A stretch of DNA of 64,000 nucleotides from Salminus brasiliensis (GCF_030463535.1 NC_132891.1:7775622-7839621), one strand, 5' to 3'; positions 47,345 through 60,299 are shown, counted from the first letter of the stretch. Numbers and translations are program-made. Notes: a model not told the origin generated them from the sequence alone.

Positions 47345-48465
47345 ACTAATACAAGATTGGGCCTCCTTTTGCTCTCAAAACAGCCTCTATTTTTCATGCC
47401 ATGGATTCCATAAGATGTTGGAAACATTTCTTTGAGATCCATGTTGCCTGGATTGCAGCTCACGCTTTTCAGGAGCACTTCGATGCTGTGAATCTCCTGT
47501 TCACATCCTGAAGGTGTTCTATTGGATTCAGATCTGGGGACTGTAATGTCACTGAAGAATACTGAACACATTGTCAGGTTCATAAAACCATGCAGCTGAA
47601 GAGACATGGTGCCTCATCATGGCAGAAGCAGCTGTTAGAATATGGGTGAACTGTGGCCATGAAAGAATGCGCATTGTTAGCAGTAGTAGAAAAAAAAAAA
47701 GGTCCTTGAGGATCTTCAATTTGAAACTGTGGAGGAAACTCTTAAAGTGCTTTGAGGAACCTTCAAAGCCAGGTTAAGAGGTTCCTTCACAATTCCTTCA
47801 AAGAAGACTGAAGACCCTCCAAAGAATATTATAAACAGTGTGGTATTAAAATGGATGATTAATTGAGAAAATAAGTAGCAGATTGATCCATAAAAACAAT
47901 CATTAGCTGGAAAGAACTATTTTATTTTATTTTATTTAAATTGATTTCAAAAGGGTCCCGTTTTACATTTAATTTCAAACATTTTTTTTAATTGTTAATG
48001 AAAATTCTTTATATACACCACTTCCACCAGCCATGGACGGCAGGTTGGGTCCATGGATTTATGCTGTTGGCACCAAATTCTGACCTTCTACCTTCTGTTT
48101 GCCTTCAGAAATTGGGATTCGTCAGGCCAGGCTACATTTGGTGGTCTTTAACTCTCCAGGGTTGGTGAGCCTGTGCCCACTGCAGCCTCAGCTTTCTGTT
48201 CTTGGCCGACAGAAGTGGAGGAACCTCACATGGTCTTCTGCTGTTGTAGCCCATCTACCTCAGGGCTGGACATGTTGTGCTTCCTGAGATGCTTTTCTGC
48301 TTACCACAGTTGCACTGCCTTTCTGGCAGTTCAAACCAGTCCAGGCATTCTCTGTTTACTCCATCTTTCATCAACAAGGCTTTCTGTTCACAGAACTGCT
48401 TCCTTCTGGATGTTTGTGTTATCTCATTACCTGAATGCGCTGGCCTGTAGGTGTCAAAAATGGCA
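47345..48465. mobile_element. DNA transposon remnant, interrupted
   Basis: Phrases at 47490-47560 ('gttctattggattcagatct') and 48110-48420 ('ttcgtcaggccaggctacat', 'gtgagcctgtgcccactgca', 'catcaacaaggctttctgtt') match a repeat I know as frequent in fish genomes, carrying reverse-strand transposase-like sequence. The middle (about 47690-48010) is unrelated AT-rich DNA. Superfamily uncertain. Confidence 0.45.
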
Positions 48466-48469
48466 TATA

Positions 48470-49250
48470 AATAAATAAATGACTTGGTGAGTGTTGCCAT
48501 GATTGCCATCACTTACTTTATCGTCATCTCTCAAATGACTTTGCTTTGGTTATGTTAGGACTAAAATCACTCCAAACTCAGTTCTTCCTTAAGAAAGTAA
48601 AGGTATGCTTAGGGATGTTTCACAGACATGTCAGCAAATTACAGACACTGGAACAGTTTACTCGCTCGCTACAGCACCAAAATTTTAAAAGAAACCCTCG
48701 ACATTTATTCAAAATATTTTTGGCACTCTGGCAGAAATCTGGCATATATTAATGATCTTAAATCTCCATCCTAAGGCTTTGCCCATGAATCCTGCCCCAT
48801 TTCTGTGAGCAGCCTTATTGCTATTAGAAAAACTCTTCATCAAAGTAGTGAAAAAGAGAAGCAACCTTGATTGCCAGACATTAAGAAAAGGTGATGGCAA
48901 ATGGAAGAAAAGCAGGTTGACCTCCAGGTCTGTGTGCTGATTATGTGTGTACAGCAGCAGCGGTGCAGAGGCAGAGAGGCGTTTGTGCTCCTCACCCACA
49001 CTGGTTGCAGCCACAGAGGAAGACCTCAAAACCCCCTATCGCTGGTACTTTGTGTTTCACTAGCACATGGACCCGTGACGGTTCAAAGACCTTTATCTAT
49101 TGAGGGATTACAATGCACTGTGATTGAAGGACAGGATGACGCTCATGTGGCCTTCCTACTTTATCTTTTCACATGGCTTCATGCTGGCTTTTACAGACAG
49201 CTGGAGTGAATAGTGAACTACAGGAAGCTCATTTTTTAAAGGAGCAAAAA
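48470..49250. other. Intergenic sequence, nothing recognised
   Basis: Non-repetitive sequence without a convincing frame. The part at about 48900-49200 is less AT-rich than its flanks. Confidence 0.4.
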
Positions 49251-49254
49251 CATT

Positions 49255-49345
49255 CTTCTTCTTATTATTATTATTATTATTATAATTATTATTATGATTA
49301 TTATTATTATTATTATTAGTAGTAGTAGTAGTAGTAGTAGTAGTA
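49255..49345. repeat. (TTA)n then (TAG)n microsatellite
   Basis: An imperfect run of TTA triplets changes to TAG triplets at about 49317-49344. Confidence 0.9.
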
Positions 49346-49489
49346 ATACACAGATGACTTCATGGGCCACCTAAATGAAGCAACACATATGTAGAAGCTT
49401 GGGCAAGGAAAAGAAAAGAGAAAAGACAAGAATAAGAATAGCCATAAAAATATTAGCTCATAATCTTGATATACAAGTGCAAATATATA

Positions 49490-49680
49490 TAAGTGAATGT
49501 AACAATATTTATTTTGGAACATTTCTATTGGTCCATTCATCATGAAATTTATATAACGCTAAAAGTGAGAATTAATAAAATGGACCAGTCAGCCATAATA
49601 TTAGCACCACTGACACATCAAGAGAACAACATTGATTGTCTATCATCTACAGTGACGGTGAATAGTCAGTTTGTGAAGGT
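49490..49680. repeat. CTATTGGTCCATTCAT-family and GATCAGCC-family fragments
   Basis: 'tttctattggtccattcatc' at 49521 belongs to the family at 8230 and 39600. It is followed at about 49583 by 'gaccagtcagccataatatt', a terminus of the GATCAGCC family, with about 100 bp of its interior. Confidence 0.55.
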
Positions 49681-50224
49681 GTTGTGTTAAAAACAGGAAG
49701 TCATTCTGATCACCTCGAGGCTGGTGCTGATAAAGTTAAGTCAGCTGGAATTAAGGTCAGCTAAATGATGAATATGTGGATTAGTGTGTTTGCTAATTCA
49801 CATTTTTATAAAATGTCTAGCAGATCAATGCATGAATAATAAATGAATTAAGTACTACCAGATCGCCTGAGCTGAAAGTTTAAACGCACATTACCAATGC
49901 AGATGGTCAGTTGTGCAGTTGAAGACCAGATCTTTGCCAAACCATGTATGTAAGATAGTACACAGTGTTAAATATATGGGTATCATCAAGTTAAGAACCT
50001 TTATTTCTTAGCTTGTTGTTGAAAAATGGAATAACATAGGAACTTAAACTTAAGGTTTCCAGATTGTTCTTGACTTAGTGTAGTTCTAGGAAATGTTCTA
50101 ACACGTGCATCTAATTTACATAATTTACATTAATGCATTTAGCAGTCATACCTGCACCCATTGCTGACACACATCTGCAAATGTACACACACACACACAC
50201 ACACACACACAAATGATCTAGTCC

Positions 50225-50530
50225 TGCCAATAAAATAGACTCTCTGGAACAAATAAACATCAACCTATTAGAACCATGCCTAATGCCAGGCCTAGACTAG
50301 AGGGGTAGTAATCCTCCCAGCATCGAGCTAAGGAGAAGTGATTCTCTGGAGTACTACTTTTGCAATGGGTTGGAAGTTGCGGATAAGGTGGGATAAGGTC
50401 CTGACCTGACTAATGCTCTTGTCGCTAAATGCAATCAAATCCTTTAATGGACTTTAGAGATAGTTACTCCAACAACAAGAAGAAACAATGAATTAGCAGA
50501 TGTCCCAATACTATTGTCCGCACGGTGTAT
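50225..50530 (-). repeat. MITE (TGGACAAAAGTATTGGG family), inverted and diverged
   Basis: 'catgcctaatgccaggccta', 'gctcttgtcgctaaatgcaa' and the end 'gtcccaatactattgtccgc' are reverse-complement pieces of the family seen at 23785. A (CA)n tract lies just left at about 50185-50211. Confidence 0.6.
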
Positions 50531-53140
50531 CTAATAAGTCCATTAGTCTTAGCGTCATTTGTCAAAGGATGGGTCTGACCTCTTAGCTCAAAGCAGAAGC
50601 CACCTAAACACCAGTCCGAGTTTTAGGAGTTCCCTCCCTCTCACAGTCATACTTTGATCTTCCCACAGCGTAATCAAATGCTGATGACAGAATGATTCTT
50701 CAAAAAAACACCCATGGGAAGGTAGTTAAGCAAAATTCTTCTTTAATGGATGAATAAAAGTCAGCCTTGAGTCTCCTGACAAAAAGGTTTTTTACACCTT
50801 CACAGGAAGTGGGTTATTAAAAGCCAGAGCAGTCAGAGTGTCTGTGAAGACACTGAGGACAGGCTGAGTCTGACTCTGAGGACAGGCTTCGGCAGGGCAG
50901 CAGGGGATCGATGGCCAGTGAGGCCTGAGGGGGGGAGGCATTGTGTAAGGGATGTGTCAGATGGGCAGGGAATCTCACTAAGCGACACAGGGACTATCAC
51001 GCTCTCTCAGCTCCATGCTGCTTGCCGCTCCCGGTGGCGACACGACAGGGCCAAAAATAAAGCCAATAAAGAGGAAGCCTAGACCTCCCCACTGTATGTG
51101 TAAACCTCACACACACTCCGTGCTAATTGGATTAATAGGCTGTGATGAGCTGAGGGACTTTACAGACACTCCATGCACTTTTGGGCTTCTGGGTCTAACT
51201 GGGTCCGGCTTCCTGACTGTTTTTTCTCTTCCCTCTTCCAAACAGTTCACTCGCCTCAAAACCTTGATGTCACTGTCATCTAAATGTTAATTCAGAACTG
51301 GTAGCATCATCCTCAGTGACACAACTTGGAAACTTGAAAGTGCCACGATGCATCAGTAATGTCTAGGAAGCTGCACAGCACTGCAACGGCTTTGCCGTCA
51401 TGTTGTGCAGTTATGTTGTTAGGACAACATTAAATTCTGTGATATCTCCAGTCTGTTTTGTATTCCACTCATTGTTGCTCATCATTCACAGTGTTCCACG
51501 CTACATCAGGATTCAATCTGTGGACACCAGAGGGTAAAAAACACCACTCCGATTTTGATTTGGCTCTTCAGAATGACATAAATAACATTGCCTATTCACA
51601 GTCTGTCACGCCAAAGCTGAAAATAGCGCCATGATACTGGGCTTTTACTAATTTGCTGCTCCTCTTTTTAAGAGGTAATCAGCCTCACTCGTACTGTTTT
51701 ACCTTTTTATCATGTTTGCTCTTTGATTTGAAAGCCGTTGCCCATGACATTTGGTCATTTTCTGCAGGTAGTTTCTAAAATAATTTTAGGGATGGATTTT
51801 AATTGCCATGCCCAAAAGTATGAGACCATATGGTATGTAATCTCTGAATACAAATCTCTGTACAAAAATTCTAATCTAATCTAATCTAGTCTGAAGTAAT
51901 GGACTTACTGTGGCTGACATCGTTACAGCTAGCAAGACTAGCATAGCTTGCACATTGCTAGTTGTGGAAGTACAGGTAGGGTGCACTTTCTGCTCTAGAA
52001 AAAAGGGTTTTGTAAAGAACTGAAAAGGCGCTAACTGTTCGGCGGTCTCTCAAGGCCTTGTACATCTGTGGGTCTTGCAAAATACAAGTGTATTTTATCA
52101 TAGCGGGTACATGGCCATGTCCACTGCCATGTGCCATTTTCGATTTAAGATGTGATATTTCAGGGTAACAGATATTAATAAAGACAATAATTTTTCAGAA
52201 ACACAGTTAAGGTTTAGGTGATGCCCCTCAGTTAGTTTGGAGTTGTAAGTATTGCACAGTGTGAGGTTTGAAATTATGTTTGAAAAAATGTTTCTCCAAC
52301 CTCCGGAACACCCCAGTGGACCCCTACAACCTTCCCCTTACAACCCTAACAACCCTACCCCACTACCAGACACACTCCTCTGTGAAACAGTACCAGGGAT
52401 AGGGACCCTGGAGGACCCATGGCACCATCCGAACCTTGCAGGCCCAGACTCAAGCTTAACAAACCTTTGTCTTACCCTGAAACCCTAAAGAACACCATTT
52501 TAAACTCCTAATCAAACTCCTAAAAATCCTAATTCAGCCATAACTGCCCATTGCCGCTGCATCCTCTGTGTTGCTAAACTCGGATTTGCTAATAGAAATG
52601 TCCAGGGCCATGCACTAACGTCATACAGCCGTTCTCACTAACTAATCTGCCATGAAAATAGGAACTAGGCTTAGATGCTTTACACATAACTAAACTTGTG
52701 AAGCTCTTCAGGCGATGGCTGTGTGTTTGTGTAGTGTTGATTAAGGCAGCGACAGTGACAGTGATCTGTCCATTAAGCTGAGCACTGACAGAACTTCCAG
52801 CGGCTTACTAGTGCTCTAAAAATACACAGGGCCTAGAGGGGAAAGATGCTAGCACTATTCAACACACTGTAATGCACACTGAGTAGTCTTGCGTATCGTT
52901 GGAGTGGTAATTAATGACCATGGAGAGCACACTTGAGGTTTTAAAAAAGCATCTTCAGTGACATCGTTTGTTCATGCTGAAAGATCCCGGCACTGCTCGA
53001 AATGTCTCAATGCTTTTGTAATGCCATGAACATGGAGGATATCAGGTGGGCTGCTCATTTTCTGCAGTCTGAAATGAAATATTCAGGGCCATGTCTGTGT
53101 GTGTAAAGGAGTCCCTTAAGAGAAGCTCAAATGTGTTTAA
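50530..53140. other. Intergenic sequence, possible conserved noncoding blocks
   Basis: Long non-repetitive sequence with no recognised exon. The parts at about 50820-51290 and 51480-51780 are the most complex. A pyrimidine-rich CCCTACAACCTTCC-like patch lies at 52315-52380. Short frames here lack family features. Confidence 0.35.
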
Positions 53141-53142
53141 GA

Positions 53143-53220
53143 GTCGGCCGCAGCACTTACTGCTTTAAGAGTCTGCTGCAGGTCGGTCGCAGCACTTACT
53201 GCTTTAAGAGTCCGCTGTAG
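53143..53220. repeat. 39-bp tandem duplication
   Basis: GTCGG(C/T)CGCAGCACTTACTG begins at 53143 and at 53182, and both units continue with 'ctttaagagtc'. A two-copy direct repeat with few differences. Confidence 0.85.
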
Positions 53221-55479
53221 GATTGGGTGGCCGGTGATCTGCACTACCTCTGGAAGATGTTCGGCTTACGCTGGCATAGCAGCTATTATCACAATCATGA
53301 TATTTTTCATTTGCACAAACATGATCTTTACATACACATTTATTTGACCTCATACCTTACCAGCCCTGAAGGAAGGGAATTGTTGTAGTAGGCCTACTTG
53401 TGTGTGATATTCAGGTTGTACAGGATGCATAATCAGGACATCATGATTATCAACAGGTGGTGAATGGGTTTAAGGATTTGCCTCGGGATTTCTGACTCCT
53501 TGACTGCTGTCTGGCCAAAACATTGGTAATTAAAAAGCAAGCTAATAAGGTGAGAGCGTGTTTGGATTTCCCATCTTTTTGGGTTTATATGGAGTCCACC
53601 AGAGACTCTAGATTGGCATCAGCTGAAGGTCTCTTACTTTCTAGTTTACACTTAAAAATAAAGATATTAAGAAGCGATGCCATAAGAGAACCAGTTTTAG
53701 TTCCATAAAAAATCTTGTAGTAGTTTCATCAAATGAGATGAGATGTAACGGTGAGAAGACCTCTTTAAAGCATATATATATTCCCCCTGATCCTGGAGTT
53801 CTACCATCCTTCAGAGTTTACATAAACACAAATTAATCACGGCTGATCCAGGTCTTCAGGGTGATCTGAATATTATGCTGTGTTCAGTCCTCATTGGAAG
53901 GTTGTGCTTACCAGATGGAAGTACACTAGTAAATACAAGTGACTGGTAAATACAATTGTACTCTGTTTGGGAGCTTGTTGAGAGATCAGCCCTCTAACCA
54001 TGGTAGTTTTGAGAAGTTCACAAACACTGCAAAATATCACAATAAATTAATTTATATTAGTCAGCTGAGCACTGCAGTCTAAATAGCAAAAACCCTTTCA
54101 TTAAAGGGTTACATACAGAGAGAGTATAAGATGTGTGAGATGTGATATATGTTAATTCATGTGGGGTCGGTTTTATCTGAAAAACAGGTTTCCAACCAGG
54201 AAGCACCACAAGAACACCCTCTGAAGTCAGACACTAAAGTCATACACATGGAAATTTTCAGTGCAGCATGAACTGGCCAAGTTGTGACATAAACACTATA
54301 TCCAACATGACCAAACAGTTGATTAATGGTAAAATATCAAACAATAACATACAAATACAATTTGTACATTAATTCTATTAATAACATCGCTTTAAACCAT
54401 TCATCACTTTTTCTACCATCCAACATTCGCTTGAAAGCACGATAGAATCCTGAATTTCCTCACTTGTAAATACGACTTCACTGGCTGTTTGAATGCAATT
54501 TACAAATTATATTTCCAACACCACTTGAACACAGCATTAAAGTCAGGTGTATCTGTATCATGTATCAAGTTTGAAAATCATGGTGTTTTATGTGGCAAAA
54601 TAATGGGGTTGTAAATACATTTGGACTATTGCTATTTTTTCACTAGCTAAAGTCTGTTTCCAAAGTCTACATTGAAGAACAATTTAAAATACTCAATAAA
54701 TGTATTCTTTGGTACCATTAAGGATGAGTAAATGCTCTGTATCCTATAAACGCTCTAGAACTATACAAACGACCTTATTATAAAGAGTGTATGTTATGAT
54801 GCAACATCAGCAAACACAGGAGAGCAGGTAATGCTTTTGTTTCTTAGATTCTATTGCAGAAGGACATTACAGATTACCTTCTCTCATCTTCTCTAATCAA
54901 CCGTGGTGTATTGTCTTTTTCTTACTCTGCCCAATATGTTGTGTATTAAAATCACTCAGAATAGTTTCAAGTAGGAAACATCTGAATGTGATGTTGTATG
55001 ACTGACGTTTTGTAAAAAGAGTAGGATGGATTTGGGACATTCTTTCCGATGGATCTCTTCTGATGGATGTGCAGAACTATGAGGCTTTATTACTTGGTTT
55101 AAATTTCTTTATATGAGTCCTGTTGGTCCCCCGACCTCTGTCTGCCGGTGCTTTCCTCTGCATTTATCAGAAATGTTTAAGGGAAATTGCAACATGACAG
55201 GGATCAGGATGGGCCAGGCAATAGCAGAAAGAGAGATTGGAGAAGATTTAACTCTTCTGACTGCATTATGTGTTTGCTGATTGCAGAGGAGGGAGCAATC
55301 TTTACCTCATTATATTTTTTCTTGTTTCTCCCATTCCACTTGCTCTGTGTGGAACTGTCATAAGGGTGCAGTTGGATGCTATTTGACATCTATAGCATCT
55401 GACTATGCAATGCATCTAGCAAATGCACAGGAATGCACACACACACACATATATATATATGGTGTGTGTATACATATTA
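53221..55479. other. Intergenic AT-rich sequence, nothing recognised
   Basis: No coding frame with family features and no clear repeat termini. Short CA and TA tracts lie near 55438-55460, beside the Tc1-like end at 55480. Confidence 0.4.
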
Positions 55480-56112
55480 CAGTCAAGCCGGAAGGTCTGC
55501 ACATCTTTTTCACATTTCAGTGTTTTATTATATTACTGACTTTTTCTACAATAAACAGCAGGTTTTTAGAAATTTGTGCTAATTTATTAAAAATCTAAAT
55601 GTAAAATACACCCTTTGGTATGACAGTAGTGAGCTGAGGTGTATTTTGTTTCCACTGATACTGCTAGAGATGTTTTTACAACTTAACTGGAGTCCACCTG
55701 TGGTAAATTCAATTGATTGGATGTGATTGAGGATTGTCCACATCTGCTTATATAAGGTCCCACTGTTGACAGTGCATGTCAGAGCAATTATTAGTGTTAA
55801 TTTTCTGCAGACCACAAAAACATAATTTTGTCAAGACATAGATCTGGAGAATGGTACAGATCAATTGCTGAAAGAGCACAAAGAGCACAGTGCCCACCAT
55901 CATGTGTAAATAGGTAAAGTATGGAACCACCAAACCAACTGAAATCCTTGAAAATCCTTGAAGAAAACCCCCTCCAGAGCGCTCTGGACCTCTGACTGGG
56001 GCAAAGGTTTACTTTACAACATCATAATGACCTAAAGCACACAGCCAAGAAAACAAAGGAGTGGCTTCAGGGAAAGTCTGTGAATGTCCTTAAGTGGCCC
56101 AGCCAGAGCCCA
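55480..56112 (+). mobile_element. Tc1-like transposon, truncated by another repeat
   Basis: TA at 55478-55479 precedes CAGTCAAGCCGGAAGGTCTG, a Tc1-type end. The region 55990-56112 contains 'ggagtggcttcagggaaagt' and 'cttaagtggcccagccagag', the usual coding sequence around the Tc1 catalytic region. The match stops at about 56112, where GATCAGCC-family sequence begins. The frame is broken throughout. Confidence 0.75.
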
Positions 56113-56295
56113 GCAGCTGACGTCTTGCGAGGTGGGGCCTCCATGAGTATTAATGAGTGTTGGGTGTCAATGACCCTGACGCTCATTCACCCGTTGTCCT
56201 CTTTTGGACCGCTGGATACCAGGAACACCCCACAAGACTTGCAGTTTTGTAGATGTTCTGATTTTTTGGCCTTTGTCTGAGTCCCTCAGATCCTT
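56113..56295. repeat. GATCAGCC-family fragment joined to the Tc1 remnant
   Basis: 'gcgaggtggggcctccatga' and 'caccccacaagacttgcagt' match the interior of the copies at 21085 and 42487. Neither terminus is present. Confidence 0.55.
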
Positions 56296-56459
56296 ACGCT
56301 TGCCCACTTTTAAAATAACATTTCTAAAAAACTGATGAAAGAAACTTGACCCTTCGTATGTTATTGTGTAATTCCTACTCTACCTAAACCAATGATATAG
56401 CCTGAATCTCAAATATCTAATGATCAACTCTGTGTTTTAATGAAAACCTGAGGGTTTGA

Positions 56460-56860
56460 TGTGTCTTTAAGAGGGATGAGCATATGCATTCACAGGTGCT
56501 GCAGCCGTGCCTTTGCATAAGCAGTAGGCCTTCCGGCTCTATGGCATGTGATGTATTGCCACAGCAGCATACCACCTCTCCGGGGGCAAAGGCCACGGGT
56601 GTAAAGGTAATTTCAGAAGCAATAATCTAGCTCTGCCTTGCTCATTGCACTTGACATTTCCCTCTTTTGTTTCCTTTTTGGAGGAAGACAAAAAGAAATT
56701 GAAGTCTATTAAACACATTATTCATGTAGCTCTCTCCACTCCAGTTCCATTACACCCAAATGGGCATGGTTATTGCTTTGGAGGCCTTTTGGAGACAATG
56801 CTTAATGACTTTTGACAGAGCACAAGTGAAGGTTCCTCCTAAAGCTTTGCTTTTAAATTC
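56460..56860. promoter_or_regulatory. Complex noncoding block, possible conserved element
   Basis: Non-repetitive sequence of even composition lies between two repeat-rich stretches. It contains an octamer-like TTTGCATAA near 56511 and an HMG-box-like CTTTTGTTTCC near 56662. No open frame runs through it. The regulatory reading is inference. Confidence 0.2.
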
Positions 56861-57094
56861 TCTCATTAAGCATGTCCAGTGAAGTCAAGGTTGGTATTGG
56901 CTGAAATGGCAAGAATTGGCCAATGTGAAATTGCTCTAGAATAAGAGCTGCCCTTACACAGCAGTGCTCCAATTGGTTAATAGCTAAGCCTGGAACTTGA
57001 GGTTTGGTTATCAAAACCAGGGAACTCATGGACCAGAATAGAAAAAAACACAAGCATTTCACTTATTGAAGGAAAATATTTTCCCATATCTACA

Positions 57095-57420
57095 CTGATC
57101 AGCCATAACATTAATACCACTGAACCGGTGAAGTGACAAACATGGATTTTCCTCATCTACAGTGGCATCTGTCAAGGGGTGGGATATATTAGGCAGCAAG
57201 TGAACAGTTCTGTGGGTTTTTTTCTGATATACAGTAGTCAGTACCATCAAGAAAATGTTCAAGAGAGGAACCACCTGTGATCATGGGCACCCAAGGCTCA
57301 TAAATGCAATCCATAGAGGCCTCACCTCACCACTTACAGGACTTAAACAATCAGCTGCTAATATGGTGCCAGTATCAGAGGACACCTTCAGAGGTCTTGT
57401 GGAGTCCATACCTCAGATGG
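57095..57420. repeat. MITE-like repeat (GATCAGCCATAACATTA family)
   Basis: The left end is CTGATCAGCCATAACATTAA. The interior appears in inverse order relative to other copies ('gaggcctcacctcaccactt', 'gacaccttcagaggtcttgt'), so the right part is reverse-oriented or rearranged. Confidence 0.6.
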
Positions 57421-57479
57421 TCTGATGGGTATGTATCTTCTGTCTGAAACTGTATTATTTCATCTAAAATTTTTAACTA

Positions 57480-58050
57480 GTTGTGCCACTTTTTAGCAGC
57501 AACAGCTGCGACCAAATACTTCTTCTAACTGGAGATTCGTCTTTCACTTTGCTGTGGAGGACCTTTCTCACGCTCGTTTTTTGTCACACTTGAGGGCTTT
57601 TGAGCATTAACTGCCCATTTAGGGGTCCTGTGGCAGCATCTGAATGGGATTCAAATCAGGACTTCGGCTAGGCCCCTTCAAAACTTTAATACAGTTTTTT
57701 TGTCCAGAGGGGGAAGCACGATTCTGATTGTTGTCTCACACATAATCCAGCTGCACTTCAACTTCTTTGATAGAGCGCAGAGTTAATTGTTCCATCAATT
57801 ATGGCAGGCAAGTAAACCTCTAAATCAAACATCAGAAAAACATCCATAGATCATCCAGCACACTACCACCACCATGTTTGAATGCTAGGTTCATGTTCTT
57901 ATTGTGGGATTCTGTATTAGCCTCATACCACTGTTTTACAAAAAGCTCCCCTTTTGACACTTGGAGTTTGGGGGTCATCAAAGTAAAGCGTTTAATTATG
58001 CTCCCCTTGGTTAGCAGTGTTGTAGCCTTGTAACTTCCTCTTGGATACAT
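57480..58050 (-). mobile_element. DNA transposon remnant with transposase-like minus-strand frame
   Basis: 'cacactaccaccaccatgtt' and 'ctgtggcagcatctgaatgg' followed by 'gattcaaatcaggactt' resemble reverse-strand Tc1-like transposase sequence. A minus-strand frame at 58050-57832 includes FKHGGGSV, the usual Tc1 block. Termini not found. Confidence 0.5.
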
Positions 58051-58099
58051 GGCCCATGTTTAAACTACTTTATGTTAATTGGTAATTGTTAAATGTACA

Positions 58100-58985
58100 G
58101 TATAGAAACACATAAGCATGCAGCATACTTTTATGTCATTATTTACTCATACTTTACATGTTATGAATTAGAGATGAACCAGTGTTTTTTGGGGCCAATG
58201 CTGATTATGGGCAGCACAGGGTGCTATATTAACCTTTCCAGGCAAACTTGGTAGTGCATAATTGTGCAATGATTTTGTAATGTTCCTGCTCTGTGTCCCA
58301 AGAATAAATCTACTTTTTAGAGCTTAATGTTTGTTGTCAAGGAAGCTGAAACAAGCTTTTTTTGTGGTAGTGCTGGGTGTAGTCTCTGTATAAATTGTCA
58401 GCATGTGCTATTTTTGATAAATCTTTGATTATTTTAGGTTGCTGTTTTAACAACCATCCAAGGATTGATAATGAACCCTGTCATATTAAAATAAATAAAT
58501 AATAATAAAAAATAAAATAAAAAGTACTGTAATAAATGTTACTTATTATTGAGTAACTTGTTAATGTGGCCAAAATACTTCTGATGTGTAGTTTAGATTA
58601 TTTAAATCTACATGGTATGAACAGTTATTGTTAATAAATTAACAAAACAATATTCAGATGAAAAGTGAATCCAAATCTGTGAATGGTAGCGTATGCGTTT
58701 AGGATGTGTGGTACAGTAGTGTTTATAGGATTTGAAAGGTTTGAATGGTTTCTAAAGCTTATTGCAATGTTTTCTTAGTTGGTTTAGTTGGTACTTCTGA
58801 AATTTGGTCTGTACTGGATTGTTACTATGTAATGACTGGGCTCCATTTAGGTTGCGCAAATATAAGCTGCCTTTCAGCTGATGCCTTTGAGTTGCTGGGC
58901 TACTCTGCACAAGGCCCAAATGTGCTGTTTCACTAAAACACAGTTTGTTTACATTTAACCGCACATTGCCCTTTGCGTTCAGCAC
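58100..58985. other. Intergenic AT-rich sequence, nothing recognised
   Basis: AT-rich with an (AATAAA)-like tract at 58487-58525. No coding frame with family features. Confidence 0.4.
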
Positions 58986-58989
58986 AGTT

Positions 58990-59345
58990 GGTCAGACAAC
59001 TAAAGCTTTATGCAGCAATAATGTCCCGTTACCATAAAGTGATTTCAATCTCTCCAATTCTGTAATGTATCAGATAAGCAGTTCTACATGTCAGCACAAT
59101 GGAAGGGTCTCATTAAGCTGTCTGTGCAAACAGACAGAAACAAATGGACTCTCGATCTGCTTTCCATTTGCCTCATTAACCGAGTTAAAATATCAATTAG
59201 TCTCATCCAGGTGGGTGATAATCTCCTCAGCGCCGTGTCATATCTCTATGCACCAATAGAGAGATAGGATGACAGTTCCATTTTATCACTGGACCTCACA
59301 TTATCCATCTCTAAGAGCTTGATATGAAGTAATAATCTCAGCCTA
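58990..59345. promoter_or_regulatory. Complex noncoding block, best candidate conserved element
   Basis: About 350 bp of dense, non-repetitive sequence is bordered by AT-rich DNA and a TG tract (59357-59378). It contains SOX-like ACAATGG (59096), CATTAA homeodomain-like cores, and an imperfect palindrome, ATATCTCTATGCACCAATAG followed by AGAGATA, at 59240-59266. No frame spans it. Only alignment to other fish could prove conservation. Confidence 0.25.
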
Positions 59346-59839
59346 ACTTGCTTAATGTGTGTGTCTGTGTGTGTGCGCACGCAAGTGACAATTAAAAAAT
59401 ATTAAATGGACTATATTAATGTACAGTTGCGAGTGTATTAAAGCCACTCAGAATACCAAATATCAGTTCCATTACAGAATATATTAATATATAGCAGCAT
59501 AATTAAAATATGACTAATGTGTGATAGAAATCCACCATATTTTGCCTGGTTTTAAACATGAGTTCATGAGGAGCTTGTTTCTAACCGGTCCACTCACTTT
59601 TCTAGTACTGGAATTGTTGTATTACAGATTTAGAGACTGGATCCAGGTAAGAAGTGGATTTTTCTCTGGTTTGTATCATCAGCAGCTATTTAAGTTTTTT
59701 TAATACATTCTTTTAAAAAAGCAGGATCTTAAATGGTTCTTTAATAGCATTGCTTCTGTGTAAGACCATGACAACTGAAAGAGTTGTTTGCCTTGTTAAA
59801 TAGTTCTTTGTATATGGTTATTTAATTTTTTTAAAGATT

Positions 59840-60150
59840 CTATTGGTCCGATAGCCTGAGGTGTCTCTGGACCTTCCAGCAGGACCATGATCCCAAGCAT
59901 ACCTTAAAGTCCATCAAGGCTTGGATTTAGTCCTGGACAATTCTGGAGTGGTCATCACAGCAAAACCAATGATATTAGTGACCTGGAGGACATTGCTTAT
60001 TAAAATTCCTCAGAAATGCTGCCAGAAGCTGGTGTCCGGCAATTTATCATGTTTGCAGCAGATAAAAAACAGCAGAAGGGTGCTCTACTAAGTCCTAAAG
60101 ATGCTTGTCATGAAGGGGTCAAATAATTCTGACACTGCAGTCATCATTAA
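59840..60150 (+). mobile_element. Tc1-like transposon, 3' fragment
   Basis: 'accttccagcaggaccatga' and 'tcccaagcatacct' encode the remains of the Tc1 catalytic QQDxDPKH block. Downstream 'ggggtcaaataattctgaca' followed by 'ctgcagt' looks like the terminal repeat. The 5' part is absent and frames are broken. Confidence 0.7.
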
Positions 60151-60233
60151 AATTGGTATTCTGTGTTATCTGAGTTTGGAGAAAGCTCTTGTTCTATTAG
60201 CAGTGTTGAGCTATTTAAATTGCTCTTCTATAA

Positions 60234-60234
60234 G

Positions 60235-60298
<64 letters not shown>
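60234..60298. repeat. (TA)n(TG)n compound microsatellite
   Basis: About 28 bp of alternating TA switches directly to about 34 bp of TG. Alternating purine-pyrimidine runs of this kind are prone to length change and can take non-B DNA forms. Confidence 0.9.
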
Positions 60299-60299
60299 G

